53,410 nt of DNA. Source: a virus. Within the stretch, counting starts at the first letter, position 1. Every line of letters starts with the position of its first letter. Shown piece after piece: positions 7,235 through 15,010 of the stretch. The position numbers were made by a program, and so were the translations under genes. The stretch is taken from positions 1 to 53,410 of the IMG/VR virus record IMGVR_UViG_3300025728_000003; one strand, given 5' to 3'. The notes under the pieces were generated by a model. That model was not told the origin of the DNA, did no database searches, and was given only the letters and a program-made list of their open reading frames with translations.

Positions 7235-8787
7235 CCAGCAAAGAACGGATTTTTCTTCGTCACGAAGACTTCAGCCAGCGCATCGATCATCACGTCAGTC
7301 TGGTCATCGTGCTTGTGGCTGTCGTCAGCGGTGAATGACGCGACCTCAGAGATCATCTCGTAGTTGTCCTTGTCGCCATACGGGAGAGCCACCTTCTTGG
7401 CAGCATGGAATCCTTGCACGTCCAGGCCGCGAGTCAGTTTGTCACGGTCGCGCTGAACAGGCGTTACTCTGAGCGGCAATCTGTTCTCCATTTCTTGGAT
7501 CAGACCGGTGCCGCTGGATTTATCCTCGACCAGAACCTTTCGCAGATTGCCAAACTCTGGCCCATTCTTTGCCCAGCTCGTTTTGACGAATGACTCGAAT
7601 TCAGTGCGCAACACCGTGGCATTCATCCTGGCGCGCCGGTACCCCATTCGATAGATCGGATCTTTCGGATTCTTCGAGACGCCCCATTCAGCAAAGACCG
7701 TCCAGTCGTTCCAAGTGTTGGTCTTCTGAGCGGTGTCGACGGTGATGAATCGATATTCGAACTGATCCGGCATGGCGATATCAGCACCTTCATCCCTGTC
7801 GCCATAAGTCAGGAAGTCATCAGCCGAGAAGATGCCGCCATCAAGGGTGTCAGGGTCTTGCATGTACTGGCTGCTGAAGGTGTACGGGTGAGCATCACGC
7901 AGCGCGATCAGGTCGCCAATGCTTTCCTTCTTCGGCCAGTACGACCAATAGCCGCTTACCTTTTCAGATGAGCAGATATCGCGAATGCATCGTTCGCGCA
8001 ATCCATCTGGCAGCGACTCGATGTATTCCTCATTGATCAGCGCCGGAATCTTGATATGCAGGTCGATCTTCAAGCCCATGCCGCCAGATAGCAGGAATGC
8101 TGTCGAGTCGTCGACGTGGCCGCGCTGCTGTATCGCAACGAATGGGGTTGCGCTATGAGCCTTACGACTGCGCAGCGTGTTCACCAGACGAACGTGGGAC
8201 TTCCTGCGCTTCGTCTCGCTGAACAGGTCATCCATTTTGTCCCAGTCATCAGCTTGGATGTGACCGGTGTAGCCGGTTTCCATGTAGCCGCCACGGACGC
8301 CAGTGATCTGGCCACCACTAGGCCGGCTGAACAATTGATGAACTCGCTTGCCGTCACGCTCCAGCGTCCAATCATCAACCTTGTCCTTTCCGATATCGAA
8401 CGGGTAGAACCTGGCAAACTCGGCCGACTTGACTAGGGCTCGGGAACGCTCGCTGTTCTCGTTGACCAGATCCTTCGAGTAGCTGGTGTTCAGGATGCGC
8501 ACGCGGCGATGCTTGATCATCGCATAGACCGGCAAATGGATCGACCAGAATTCGGTCTTTGTGCCGCCAGGCGGGATGTTGATGATGATGTTATGAGCCT
8601 CGCCCGCAAACAACTTGCGTGCTGCCCAGTCGTAGTAGTGGTGATGCCAGTTGGTGTGGAAGGTGTCGCCTTGAGTCAAGTTGAACCACAGACTTGAAAA
8701 AGCCAGCGGTCCAGACTCTCCAGCAGCAACTAATGCCAGTCGCTCAAGGTCAGAAAGGTTGTCCCATTCAATTGGCTTAATTGCCAT
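7231..8787 (-). CDS. terL: Terminase large subunit
   Basis: 518 residues, standard size. ATPase part: a deviant Walker A with PPGGTKT (72-78), preceded by NIIINI; a Walker B-like HIQADDW at about 175-180; and a coupling-motif region around TPFVAIQQRGH. The C-terminal RNase H-like nuclease part shows three acidic positions, in FITVDTA, in VLVEDKSSG and in DDQTDVMIDALAE. It translocates and cuts DNA during packaging. It follows the small subunit with a one-base gap. Replacement of the usual Walker A ending GKT/S by TKT is a visible variation. Confidence 0.93.
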   Translation of the reverse strand: MAIKPIEWDNLSDLERLALVAAGESGPLAFSSLWFNLTQGDTFHTNWHHHYYDWAARKLFAGEAHNIIINIPPGGTKTEFWSIHLPVYAMIKHRRVRILNTSYSKDLVNENSERSRALVKSAEFARFYPFDIGKDKVDDWTLERDGKRVHQLFSRPSGGQITGVRGGYMETGYTGHIQADDWDKMDDLFSETKRRKSHVRLVNTLRSRKAHSATPFVAIQQRGHVDDSTAFLLSGGMGLKIDLHIKIPALINEEYIESLPDGLRERCIRDICSSEKVSGYWSYWPKKESIGDLIALRDAHPYTFSSQYMQDPDTLDGGIFSADDFLTYGDRDEGADIAMPDQFEYRFITVDTAQKTNTWNDWTVFAEWGVSKNPKDPIYRMGYRRARMNATVLRTEFESFVKTSWAKNGPEFGNLRKVLVEDKSSGTGLIQEMENRLPLRVTPVQRDRDKLTRGLDVQGFHAAKKVALPYGDKDNYEMISEVASFTADDSHKHDDQTDVMIDALAEVFVTKKNPFFAG

Positions 8788-8788
8788 A

Positions 8789-9220
8789 TCAGTCGATCAA
8801 CTTGTCAACAAGTGCCTTGACTACTTCAGCGTCGACAGACTTAGGCGACATGGTGCCATCAGAACTAACGTGATCCTGAGTGATTTTGTCACCGTAGATC
8901 TTCGGCGCAATCTTAGACAAGTACCACTTGCGAACATCAGTACGATGTTTTGCCCAAACGTTATAACCAAGGTCTATTGAGCCATCTTCTTTTTTTCTTG
9001 GTTCTTCGTCGGCAATATCAAATAGCTCTTCGGCAAGCGCCGTACATCCATCTTGTTTTGCGCGCGCGTATTGGTCTCGCAGTTCAGGCTTATCATTGAG
9101 CCAACGAAATACAGAGCCTTTTGCTGGCATCCCATCACGCTTGCAAACAGTGCGCAATGATTCACCTGTAGCCAAATATGCACAGATCTCATCGAATAGT
9201 TCTTGGGTAAATTCAGCCAC
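8789..9220 (-). CDS. terS: Terminase small subunit
   Basis: 143 residues from a GTG start at 9220, chosen because GAGGGAG lies 7 bases upstream and the promoter lies just before. An N-terminal helix-turn-helix-like part (LATGESLRTVCKRDGMPAKG) is followed by the family-typical YARAKQDG, AEELFDIADEE, RTDVRKWYLSKIAPKIYGDK pattern. It recognises the packaging site and recruits the large subunit. An in-frame extension upstream to 9409 exists but crosses the promoter and hairpin and is rejected. Confidence 0.88.
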   Translation of the reverse strand: MAEFTQELFDEICAYLATGESLRTVCKRDGMPAKGSVFRWLNDKPELRDQYARAKQDGCTALAEELFDIADEEPRKKEDGSIDLGYNVWAKHRTDVRKWYLSKIAPKIYGDKITQDHVSSDGTMSPKSVDAEVVKALVDKLID

Positions 9221-9245
9221 GATCAACTCCCTCTCATTGCGAATA

Positions 9246-9274
9246 ACTATACCCCACAAAGACGAAAGCCCCAA
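9246..9274 (-). promoter_or_regulatory. Promoter for the terminase/late operon
   Basis: Minus strand TTGGGG (9274-9269), exactly 17 bases, TATAGT (9251-9246). It is followed 26 bases later by the GTG of the small terminase. It shares the TATAGT -10 with the early promoters. The -35 lies inside one arm of an 11-bp inverted repeat. Confidence 0.65.
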
Positions 9275-9298
9275 GCTGGTTAGAGTCTGGGGCTTTCG
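9263..9298. terminator. Inverted repeat, possible terminator or attenuator upstream of terminase
   Basis: Perfect 11-bp arms CGAAAGCCCCA (9263-9273) and TGGGGCTTTCG (9288-9298) with a 14-base loop. On the minus strand it is followed by TCTTTG, a weak U-rich tail, so it may terminate transcripts from the small gene at 9711. It overlaps the -35 of the late promoter, so a regulatory role is also possible. From 9299 to 9528 no gene is seen, only CCGGCAT repeats near 9379-9408. Confidence 0.5.
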
Positions 9299-9528
9299 GT
9301 GCTGGTTACCGATCCAGCGGCTGACTACAGGTCTGCCTGCAACTGCCAGATTGTGATACAGATGGCCGGTGCTTATCTCCGGCGTTACCGGCATACCTAC
9401 ATCCGGCATAAGTAACTACAGCGCATCAGCCTGCGCATTCATCTGCATCGGTCAAGCCATCAACTGCGTATTCGATCCGGTGATCCGACCTATCGCTGCC
9501 ACAATCGATGACTTGCCGATAAAGACGA

Positions 9529-9711
9529 CTACCCAACAACCTCAATCTCAACCGCCACCCCATTCTCCCTGATCGCCTCAACCTGGTAGCTGGCATGCTC
9601 AGCGTCGATAGCGTAGAAGTACGCCGAGAAGCTGCCGTCAGGTGATCTGAACTCTATGCTGAACAGTTTCCATTCGATGCCGCTGACAATTACGGATGGC
9701 TGTAGGTTCAT
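9529..9711 (-). CDS. Hypothetical small protein upstream of terminase
   Basis: 60 residues from ATG at 9711 (MNLQPSVIVSGIEWKLFSIE). A compact alpha/beta-looking sequence with a conserved-looking SAYFYAIDAEHASYQVEAI helix. Phage proteins of this length with a similar FYA.....A...V...R pattern are common, function unknown. An in-frame upstream extension to 9759 lacks support. Confidence 0.6.
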   Translation of the reverse strand: MNLQPSVIVSGIEWKLFSIEFRSPDGSFSAYFYAIDAEHASYQVEAIRENGVAVEIEVVG

Positions 9712-9759
9712 GGCGTGGTGACCCTTTGAATTCGTTAGACCGCCTGTGCGGGCACTCAT

Positions 9760-10521
9760 CTGCGGGAAACCATAAACCCGCCTACGGTTTACGCGAACAC
9801 CTCAGGCGCTTTGATCCGTCGTTCGCGCGATGATCTGGCGGATAGAGTGGTCCGCCGCTAAACCTGTTATGCATGCCGAGCCGTAACGGCCTGCCAATCA
9901 ACGATTTAGCTGCTGATTGGGTTCCGAGTCTTCGGGCACTTGTCGGTGGCGCTGGTTATTCGTTGCAGCGGATGGTGTCGATCTGCAGCTTTTTCGGCGG
10001 ATCTAGCATCGACCTGCTCATTCACTGCACCGCTATAGTCTCACCATGCGAGAAGGATTGCAACTGCCCGTGAAAAATAAATTCCTGACTTTTTGGTAAG
10101 GTTTACAGGCTGGTAACTGTTCCCTCTGTGTTACTTCAAAAGATAACAGCTGCAGCCCAGGTGGGGCGCGGCTTTCAGCAGATCTGTTCCCTTGTTCCCT
10201 CGTTTCCGGCTGCACGCAAATAACCCACACTGAATGCACGGTTGAAATAATTATTATTTTGAAAGAATCATTCTCATTTGAATAGGTGCGTAAAAAAAAA
10301 AAAAAATAGAGAGAACAAGGGAACACTTTGGCTAAAACCCTTACGTGGCATGGCTTGGCGCTGTTATTTTTTGAGGGAACAGAAAGGGAACAGTTACCAC
10401 TTTTGTGCTGTTTCATGCCATTTTCAGCGAAATAACAAAGGCCGCAAAGGATCACAAAGACACATAAGGGCGCGAAGATCGCAAAGGAATTTGCACCGAA
10501 AAATCTCTCAATCTGAGGGTG
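9760..10521. other. Long noncoding region with hairpins and a large palindrome; candidate replication origin
   Basis: About 760 bp without a convincing gene, at the divergence of late (minus) and early (plus) transcription. It holds hairpins GCGGG/CCCGC near 9766-9785 and GGCGGA/TCCGCC at 9837-9856, a TATAGT at 10035-10040 followed directly by a 17-codon reading frame without a ribosome binding site, the large palindrome at 10111-10399, a 15-base A-run (10292-10306), and CGCAAAGGA-type repeats at 10440-10490. Divergent position, AT-rich core, repeats and adjacency to the DUF3987 replication gene together suggest an origin (inference). Confidence 0.55.
10111..10399. repeat. Nested palindrome of GGGAACA/TGTTCCC repeats
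   Basis: The outer arms at 10111-10125 and 10385-10399 are 15-bp perfect inverted repeats containing TAACTGTTCCC. The inner arms at 10185-10197 (TGTTCCCTTGTTC) and 10313-10325 are 13-bp perfect inverted repeats. Both pairs centre on 10255, and between them CAAAA.ATAACAGC at 10137-10150 also matches its mirror at 10360-10373. The centre is AT-rich (ATAATTATTATTTTG). At least five GGGAACA/TGTTCCC copies are present. It looks like an iteron or cruciform element. Confidence 0.8.
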
Positions 10522-10550
10522 TTGAATTTAAATCGGGATGACGCTACAGT
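10522..10550 (+). promoter_or_regulatory. Early promoter before the first plus-strand gene
   Basis: TTGAAT (10522-10527), 17-base spacer, TACAGT (10545-10550), 30 bases before the ATG at 10581. Good match to sigma70 consensus spacing. It would drive the DUF3987 operon. Confidence 0.6.
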
Positions 10551-10580
10551 AAGGGCCGCAAACAACTGAGGATGCCAAAG

Positions 10581-10790
10581 ATGCAGGTAGAAAAATCCAT
10601 ACCGATCCCGACCAGGAAGCTCTACAAATTCGAGCGCATGGCCATCGGTGACAGCTTCTTTTTCGAAGAACTGGATGAGGTAGAGAACTGCTCAAGCTCT
10701 GCTTACTCGTATGCGAAAACCCACAAGAACGGATTCAAGATGACCCGCCGCAAGGTGGATGGCGGTTACAGGATTTGGAGGATCGCGTAG
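10581..10790 (+). CDS. Small conserved phage protein before DUF3987 gene
   Basis: 69 residues from ATG at 10581, preceded by GAGG at 9-base spacing; an upstream ATG at 10572 has no room for a ribosome binding site. Contains MQVEKSIPIP, GDSFFF, SAYSYAKTH and a C-terminal DGGYRIWRI. Similar small proteins with an A-x-x-YA motif and a basic RIWR end occur in other phage replication regions. Function unknown; the basic C-terminus hints at nucleic-acid contact. Confidence 0.7.
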   Translation: MQVEKSIPIPTRKLYKFERMAIGDSFFFEELDEVENCSSSAYSYAKTHKNGFKMTRRKVDGGYRIWRIA

Positions 10791-12352
10791 TGGATATCGA
10801 TATCAGTAACCCGCCTACTTTCGAGGCGTCGCCAGTCGATATCTACGTTGACGTTTTGCCTGATGAGGATGACTTTCATCTGGAGGCTTATGACATCGGC
10901 GTCATTGAGCAGCCTCTGGTTTCCGAGGTTCCGATCCCTGCGCCTGTCAGAAAGCAGTACAAGCCGAGAGTAAAGGCTGAGCCATTGAGTGATGCCGAAT
11001 TCATCCCGGCCATGATGGAAATTCCAGAGCGACTGTCCAATACAGTGATCGGCCGCCTAGCCAATATCGCCCATAAGAGAATTGAATTCCCGGAAGTGAG
11101 TTCATTGTTTTCATTGCTGGCAACGGCGAGCTGTTCGGTATCCATGTCCTATTCGGTTGAATATGCCACTGGCGATCCGATCTCTCTTGGTCTATATGTA
11201 ATCGTCGAGCACCCGCCTGCAACCAATAAAAGTTATCTGCTCGGGATAGGCCTTAATCCTTATCGTCTCGCCATTGAAAAGCATAATAAGCAGATCGATG
11301 GAAAGAATATTGAGATAAAAGAACGCGGCGGAAATGAGGGCGTGCAAAATCTTAAAAGAACATTTTGCCTTACGTCTGACGGCACTTCAGCATCTATCGA
11401 TGGAGCATTAACTACTTGCGCCGAAGGTAGGTTTGTAATGTCCAGCTCAGAGCAAAGCGGACTTATGTCCCTTTTCCCGGAGAGTGGGACATTTTCAAGT
11501 AACAACGATTTGCTTTTGAACGGATATTCAGGCGAATACATCGCCGGCCAGCGGGCGACACGCAAAGCATTTTCTGGAGTTGTCTTCGGCTCTATGGCTG
11601 TAATCGCGCAGCCTGGCAGCAGCAAGCGAGTGTTGACAGCATCCGGCGGCTCAGGATTGGCAGAGCGCTTCATTTATCTATCCGAGCCGGACACTATCGG
11701 GTTTCGCAAAAATGAAGGGATATACCCATCCAATGCGGAGAAGGCTCCTTTCCAAGAGGCTTGCATGAAATGTGTCGAGATATATTCCGCCAAGGTCTTG
11801 TCTGGCGCCCATCGTGAAGAGGCTGAGCGCGTCGTTATGGAGCCATCGAACCTGATACGGCTCAAGGCTTCAGCGGAGGGATACAAGATCCTGCAGGCGG
11901 CAAAGAACGCAACCGAAAGCTACCTGTATGAACTTAAATCGGCCGGCGAAATGGTCATGATGGGCTGGCTTGGCAAGATCATCACGCACGTCCTGAAGAT
12001 CGCCGGAAATTTTCATGTGATCGAATGCCACGCAAACAACTGCAAGGTTCCTGAAATCATCCCAACCTGGATTATCGAAGAGTCGATTGAGCTAGTCATG
12101 ACACTCTCCGAGCACATCAAGGAGATCATGAACGCTGCAGGCGAGTCCGGCTCCCAGGCCGAAGAGGAAACGATAATTGATATCTTGACCGACAAGTCAA
12201 TGACATTAAGGGCTCTGGCGCAGAGAGCTAAAAGTCGCAGGCCATTCCGAGCGATGCCGGCCGGTTATGCAATCGCCAGCTCTAGGATTGCGGCGATGCT
12301 GAAATCAGGAAAGCTCATCGTAAGTTCATCCGGGAAAATTGAGGTCGTATGA
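10790..12352 (+). CDS. DUF3987-type replication protein (helicase/primase-associated)
   Basis: 520 residues from GTG at 10790, chosen because GGAGG lies 8 bases upstream; it overlaps the previous stop. An acidic N-terminal about 80 residues is followed by a DUF3987-like core: IPERLSNTVIGRLANIAHKR, SLFSLLATASCSVS, LGLYVIVEHPPATNKSYLL, MSSSEQSGLMSLFP, LLLNGYSGEYIAGQRATRKA, SGLAERFIYLSEPD. Family members are replicative ATPase/helicase-like proteins of phages and prophages. The P-loop is degenerate: PPATNKS stands where GxxxxGKS is expected. The C-terminal LAQRAKSRRP..AMPAGYAIASSRIAAML region looks like a winged helix. Confidence 0.75.
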   Translation: MDIDISNPPTFEASPVDIYVDVLPDEDDFHLEAYDIGVIEQPLVSEVPIPAPVRKQYKPRVKAEPLSDAEFIPAMMEIPERLSNTVIGRLANIAHKRIEFPEVSSLFSLLATASCSVSMSYSVEYATGDPISLGLYVIVEHPPATNKSYLLGIGLNPYRLAIEKHNKQIDGKNIEIKERGGNEGVQNLKRTFCLTSDGTSASIDGALTTCAEGRFVMSSSEQSGLMSLFPESGTFSSNNDLLLNGYSGEYIAGQRATRKAFSGVVFGSMAVIAQPGSSKRVLTASGGSGLAERFIYLSEPDTIGFRKNEGIYPSNAEKAPFQEACMKCVEIYSAKVLSGAHREEAERVVMEPSNLIRLKASAEGYKILQAAKNATESYLYELKSAGEMVMMGWLGKIITHVLKIAGNFHVIECHANNCKVPEIIPTWIIEESIELVMTLSEHIKEIMNAAGESGSQAEEETIIDILTDKSMTLRALAQRAKSRRPFRAMPAGYAIASSRIAAMLKSGKLIVSSSGKIEVV

Positions 12353-12693
12353 CCATCGAAGAAGCCATTCGTAGCCAATATGGCGTGAAGATCACTGTCA
12401 TGCCCCCAGATCTTAAATTGAGGAAGTTCAAGATCGATCAATTGCGCAATGGTTTTCTGATGAAAGATACGAATTCTGGTGTTTTTGGTTCATTTATTGA
12501 CGGTGAAGCGTTCATTTTCAATGAATTCGGCATCACTTCTCATAAGTTAGAGCACCAAGACCACAAAGAAATATGTGCAGAATGGCTGATCTGGGAGATT
12601 GCCAGGTCGATGCTTGAGCGCGGTGAAAAGTTGAGCATTATCGATGGCGAGCGATTGGCGCTCGCGGTGCAGAGATTGGAGGATTGGCTATGA
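12349..12693 (+). CDS. Small protein with a primase-N-terminus-like motif
   Basis: 114 residues, overlapping the DUF3987 gene by 4 bases. PPDLKLRKFKIDQLRNGFLM and VFGSFIDG resemble the N-terminal substrate motif of phage and plasmid primases (typically P-DG..-hRF....-NGWY and AGVFGCWKTG), here as a free-standing small protein. The helical C-terminus (AEWLIWEIARSMLERG) is less conserved. Possibly a split-off primase domain that works with the DUF3987 protein; moderate certainty. Confidence 0.55.
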   Translation: MTIEEAIRSQYGVKITVMPPDLKLRKFKIDQLRNGFLMKDTNSGVFGSFIDGEAFIFNEFGITSHKLEHQDHKEICAEWLIWEIARSMLERGEKLSIIDGERLALAVQRLEDWL

Positions 12694-12929
12694 AAAAGAT
12701 TAATCAGATGGAAATTGGATTGACTAACAAGCTAAGTCATGTCGGCAAATCCATGAGATGCACCACTCTCGAGGAAGGTCGTGGCGTACTTGCTTATAGC
12801 CGAACCAAACACGGAATTCGAATGGAGGTCATTAGTGGCGATGGGCTCGACACCTATTATTTCGATGTTCCGGAGCACGCTATCGCGGTCATGGGTCTGA
12901 TGGTTGCCGACCAGGATGAGAAGCTATGA
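12690..12929 (+). CDS. Hypothetical small protein
   Basis: 79 residues from ATG at 12690 with GGAGG 7 bases upstream; overlaps the previous stop by 4 bases. Mixed alpha/beta, with GIRMEVISGDGLDTYYFDVP and a C-terminal helix AIAVMGLMVADQDEKL. No family recognised. Confidence 0.65.
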   Translation: MKKINQMEIGLTNKLSHVGKSMRCTTLEEGRGVLAYSRTKHGIRMEVISGDGLDTYYFDVPEHAIAVMGLMVADQDEKL

Positions 12930-13168
12930 CCGACAAAAGCAGAGAGGCGTTTGAAGCCTGGTACCAGGCGGATATCCCGAACTGGACGCTGCGGTTCAAC
13001 CGGGAGAATAACAGCAAGGGAACGTATTCATTCGCTGGCACTGAGAAAGCGTGGCAGGCATGGAAAGCGAGTCGAGCCGCATTAGATGCAGAGATCAAGG
13101 AATGGGTAGCCAATGGCAAGCCCGGACTTGAAAAGAATGCTGGATCAACCACAAATGATGCGCTATAG
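12926..13168 (+). CDS. Small phage protein of the FEAWY...AWQAW type
   Basis: 80 residues, ATGA-coupled to the previous gene. The pattern SREAFEAWY near the start and KAWQAWKASRAALDA at about 46-60 is shared by many small phage-encoded proteins of unknown role. Its 3' end carries the promoter for the next gene (TATAGT at 13164-13169). Confidence 0.7.
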   Translation: MTDKSREAFEAWYQADIPNWTLRFNRENNSKGTYSFAGTEKAWQAWKASRAALDAEIKEWVANGKPGLEKNAGSTTNDAL

Positions 13169-13169
13169 T
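13164..13169 (+). promoter_or_regulatory. TATAGT promoter element before the Ead/Ea22-like gene
   Basis: CGCTATAGT at 13161-13169, 33 bases before ATG 13202 with an AGAGG-containing leader, as at the other CTATAGT sites. The -35 is poor (TGGATC at 17-base spacing), so it may need an activator or be mainly an operator half-site. Confidence 0.45.
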
Positions 13170-13201
13170 CCAACCAACACAAAACAGCGGAGAGGCTGGA
13201 G

Positions 13202-13690
13202 ATGAGTGATTACGAAGAGTTGAAGAAGCGTGCAATGTTGGCGACGCCAGGACCATGGGTTGAAGTAGATGATGAGGATAGTGCTGGCGGTGCAGTCTTT
13301 ATCATTCCCGATACAGACCTATGGACTCCGCCTATTTGCAGAATAACAATAGAGGCTGATGCGGCATTCATTGCTGCTGCGAACCCTCATGCAGTGCTGG
13401 GATTGATCGCCGACCTCGAATCCTACCAACAAGGCGCCAAAGCAGAGGCTGATGCTGGTGATGAAGTGCGGGCTGAGGTTGTCAGGCTCAAATCCGAAGT
13501 AGCCCGCTCAACCGAGCGCGAGATCCTGCAACTGGCTGAGATTGAATCGCTGCGCAAGGTGGCTAACGAACTTCGTCGATTCTCAGTCTGCGAGCATATG
13601 CATCACGACAGGCCGGATCAGCATGAGGCTGATGAGCCTTGCAAGGTACTAACCAGAATCGACGCCATCATTGCTATGGAATCCCTCTAA
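13202..13690 (+). CDS. Ead/Ea22-like protein
   Basis: 162 residues. The N-terminal ATPGPWVEV and the later DAAFIAAANPHAVLGLIADLE are the conserved signature of the lambda Ea22/Ead family, followed by a coiled-coil segment (VRAEVVRLKSEVARSTEREI) and a Cys/His-containing tail (CEHMHHD, EPCKVL). Found in early regions of many phages; role unknown. Ribosome binding site GGCTGGAG just upstream. Confidence 0.8.
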   Translation: MSDYEELKKRAMLATPGPWVEVDDEDSAGGAVFIIPDTDLWTPPICRITIEADAAFIAAANPHAVLGLIADLESYQQGAKAEADAGDEVRAEVVRLKSEVARSTEREILQLAEIESLRKVANELRRFSVCEHMHHDRPDQHEADEPCKVLTRIDAIIAMESL

Positions 13691-13911
13691 TGTCCAGAAT
13701 CGAAGAACTCCAAGGCCGCCGCTGGGCGAAAGAAATCTGCATGTCGTTCTACGCTGAGCTGACTGTGTTGGGCGGCTATGAACGGCTGATTGAGAAGCTC
13801 CAGTGGGGATTAGTCGAGAAGCCGGAAGGGTACAAGATTGGCGTCCGGGAAATTATCAGTGTTGTTGAGGATGTCGGGCGGTTTAGTGGTGTTGGGAGGG
13901 ATGGGGAATGA
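13690..13911 (+). CDS. Hypothetical small protein
   Basis: 73 residues from ATG at 13690, overlapping the TAA of the Ea22-like gene. Begins MSRIEELQGRRWAKEICMSF; mainly helical with a Gly-rich C-terminus. No recognised family. Confidence 0.6.
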   Translation: MSRIEELQGRRWAKEICMSFYAELTVLGGYERLIEKLQWGLVEKPEGYKIGVREIISVVEDVGRFSGVGRDGE

Positions 13912-14096
13912 AGGCGACGATGGATGTGCATGGTGTAATCACGCTGAAGCCAGAGAGCAGTATTGAGGCTTTTGCATTGCGCAATTGGATTGATGATGCA
14001 TGGATAAGCCAAGAAGATCTTATGCGGATGGAGAGTGGCCATTGGCGCTCATCAAATCTGATGGTTTGCACGGATTTTGAAGAGGCTGAATCATGA
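13908..14096 (+). CDS. Hypothetical small protein
   Basis: 62 residues, ATGA-coupled on both sides. Contains GVITLKPESSIEAFALRNWI, resembling short phage proteins with a T/S-x-E-AFAL-x-W pattern, and an acidic C-terminus. Function unknown. Confidence 0.6.
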   Translation: MKATMDVHGVITLKPESSIEAFALRNWIDDAWISQEDLMRMESGHWRSSNLMVCTDFEEAES

Positions 14097-14230
14097 CCCC
14101 ATTCGAACAAGGCTACAAAGCATTCCTGGATGGCAAGCCGAAAGACGGCAATCCGTTTGACGATAAATCGCCATGGTCTGCGAATAAGTGGATTGATGGT
14201 TGGACTCGGGCTAGGAGGGATCGGAAGTGA
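14093..14230 (+). CDS. RMF/CrpP-like small protein
   Basis: 45 residues. The layout FEQGYKAFLDGKP..NPF.....SANKWIDGWTRARR matches the ribosome modulation factor and CrpP group of small proteins (conserved QG..A...G, NPY/F, W..GW..A.). In hosts RMF dimerises ribosomes; CrpP-like proteins are common on mobile elements. The role in this phage is not shown. Overlaps both neighbours by 4 bases. Confidence 0.65.
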   Translation: MTPFEQGYKAFLDGKPKDGNPFDDKSPWSANKWIDGWTRARRDRK

Positions 14231-14694
14231 CATTCATAATCAAACATCAAACCCAGCCAACTAGCAATACATGCTTTTCTACCTGCATGGCAATGATCAA
14301 GGGTGATCCGGTCGGATATGTCGTCTCGCAGATTCATGAATGGTATTTCGATTCGGAAGAATTGGTCAGTACTCGGCAGGCGCTGAATTACCTGAAGATC
14401 CCATTTGAATCATTCGACACGGTCGACCTGCCTCATTTCCAGAAAGATGGCGTGTACCTAGTCGCCGCACCGTCTCTCGGCATGCCCGGGTGGATGCATC
14501 AGATTCTTTGTGAAGTATACGATGGGGAATATGTAGTACTTGATCCGCTAAACGGCTATTCGAATGACCAGAAGTCTTATGCGGCCATTGTCTCTGACGA
14601 ATCAAGACAGGTGAAACTGCATGGGTACGTGATTGACGCCTTCATTCCTCGCAGCTATTTGATCGAACGATATCAAGGAGTTGCCAAATCATGA
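14227..14694 (+). CDS. Papain-like (C39-type) cysteine peptidase-like protein
   Basis: 155 residues, GTG start at 14227 inside the previous stop. QTQPTSNTCFSTCMAM near residues 7-22 resembles the catalytic Gln/Cys segment of peptidase C39-like folds. GWMHQILCEVYDG..VVLDPLNGY at about 90-115 supplies the expected His and Asp-Pro. The region between is alpha/beta. Such stand-alone C39-like proteins in phages have no settled function; protease activity is an inference from motif order. Confidence 0.55.
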   Translation: MTFIIKHQTQPTSNTCFSTCMAMIKGDPVGYVVSQIHEWYFDSEELVSTRQALNYLKIPFESFDTVDLPHFQKDGVYLVAAPSLGMPGWMHQILCEVYDGEYVVLDPLNGYSNDQKSYAAIVSDESRQVKLHGYVIDAFIPRSYLIERYQGVAKS

Positions 14695-14843
14695 CCCTCC
14701 TAGTAATGGCCAGCACCGGACGCAACAATTCCAGCTGGACGAAAGTTCAGGCGATTCGCATAGGGCTATGGCGGCCGCAGATTTGTGATGATGCCACTTC
14801 TGAAGGTCCGCATTGCAAGGTTCAATTTCGAGGTGGGAAATGA
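14691..14843 (+). CDS. Hypothetical small basic protein
   Basis: 50 residues, ATGA overlaps at both ends. Begins MTLLVMASTGRNNSSWTKVQ, with a basic centre and one Cys pair (ICDDATSEGPHC). No family recognised. Its reality rests on precise start/stop coupling within a dense operon. Confidence 0.6.
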   Translation: MTLLVMASTGRNNSSWTKVQAIRIGLWRPQICDDATSEGPHCKVQFRGGK

Positions 14844-15010
14844 CTACTCAAGTAATAAGCTATCGAGTACCACCAGAACAAATTGAAGCTATCGACAAAT
14901 TGTGTTCCTCGACTGATCGCAGCAGGGCATATCACATGCGACGCGCACTTGTTGCTTATCTTGAGGCAAATTCTTGGCAGATTATTACTCCGAAAGAGTT
15001 GGTGAAATGA
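14840..15010 (+). CDS. Ribbon-helix-helix DNA-binding protein
   Basis: 56 residues from ATG at 14840. TQVISYRVPPEQIEAIDKLC, then SRAYHMRRALVAYLE, gives the beta-strand/helix/helix order of CopG/Arc-type repressors. Probably a dimeric transcription regulator of phage or host genes. ATGA-coupled to the previous gene; Shine-Dalgarno AGGTGGG upstream. Confidence 0.75.
   Translation: MTTQVISYRVPPEQIEAIDKLCSSTDRSRAYHMRRALVAYLEANSWQIITPKELVK

Noticed and set aside
9221-9409. N-terminal extension of the small terminase to 9409
   Set aside because: Would translate through the promoter and the 11-bp inverted repeat; the GTG at 9220 has a good ribosome binding site.
10292-10306. 15-base A-run as a terminator tail
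   Set aside because: No stable GC stem lies directly next to it in the needed orientation; better explained as AT-rich DNA in the palindrome.
10033-10455. Minus-strand 140-codon frame across the palindrome
   Set aside because: Composition follows the palindrome and the A-run (FFFF stretch), no ribosome binding site, no family resemblance.
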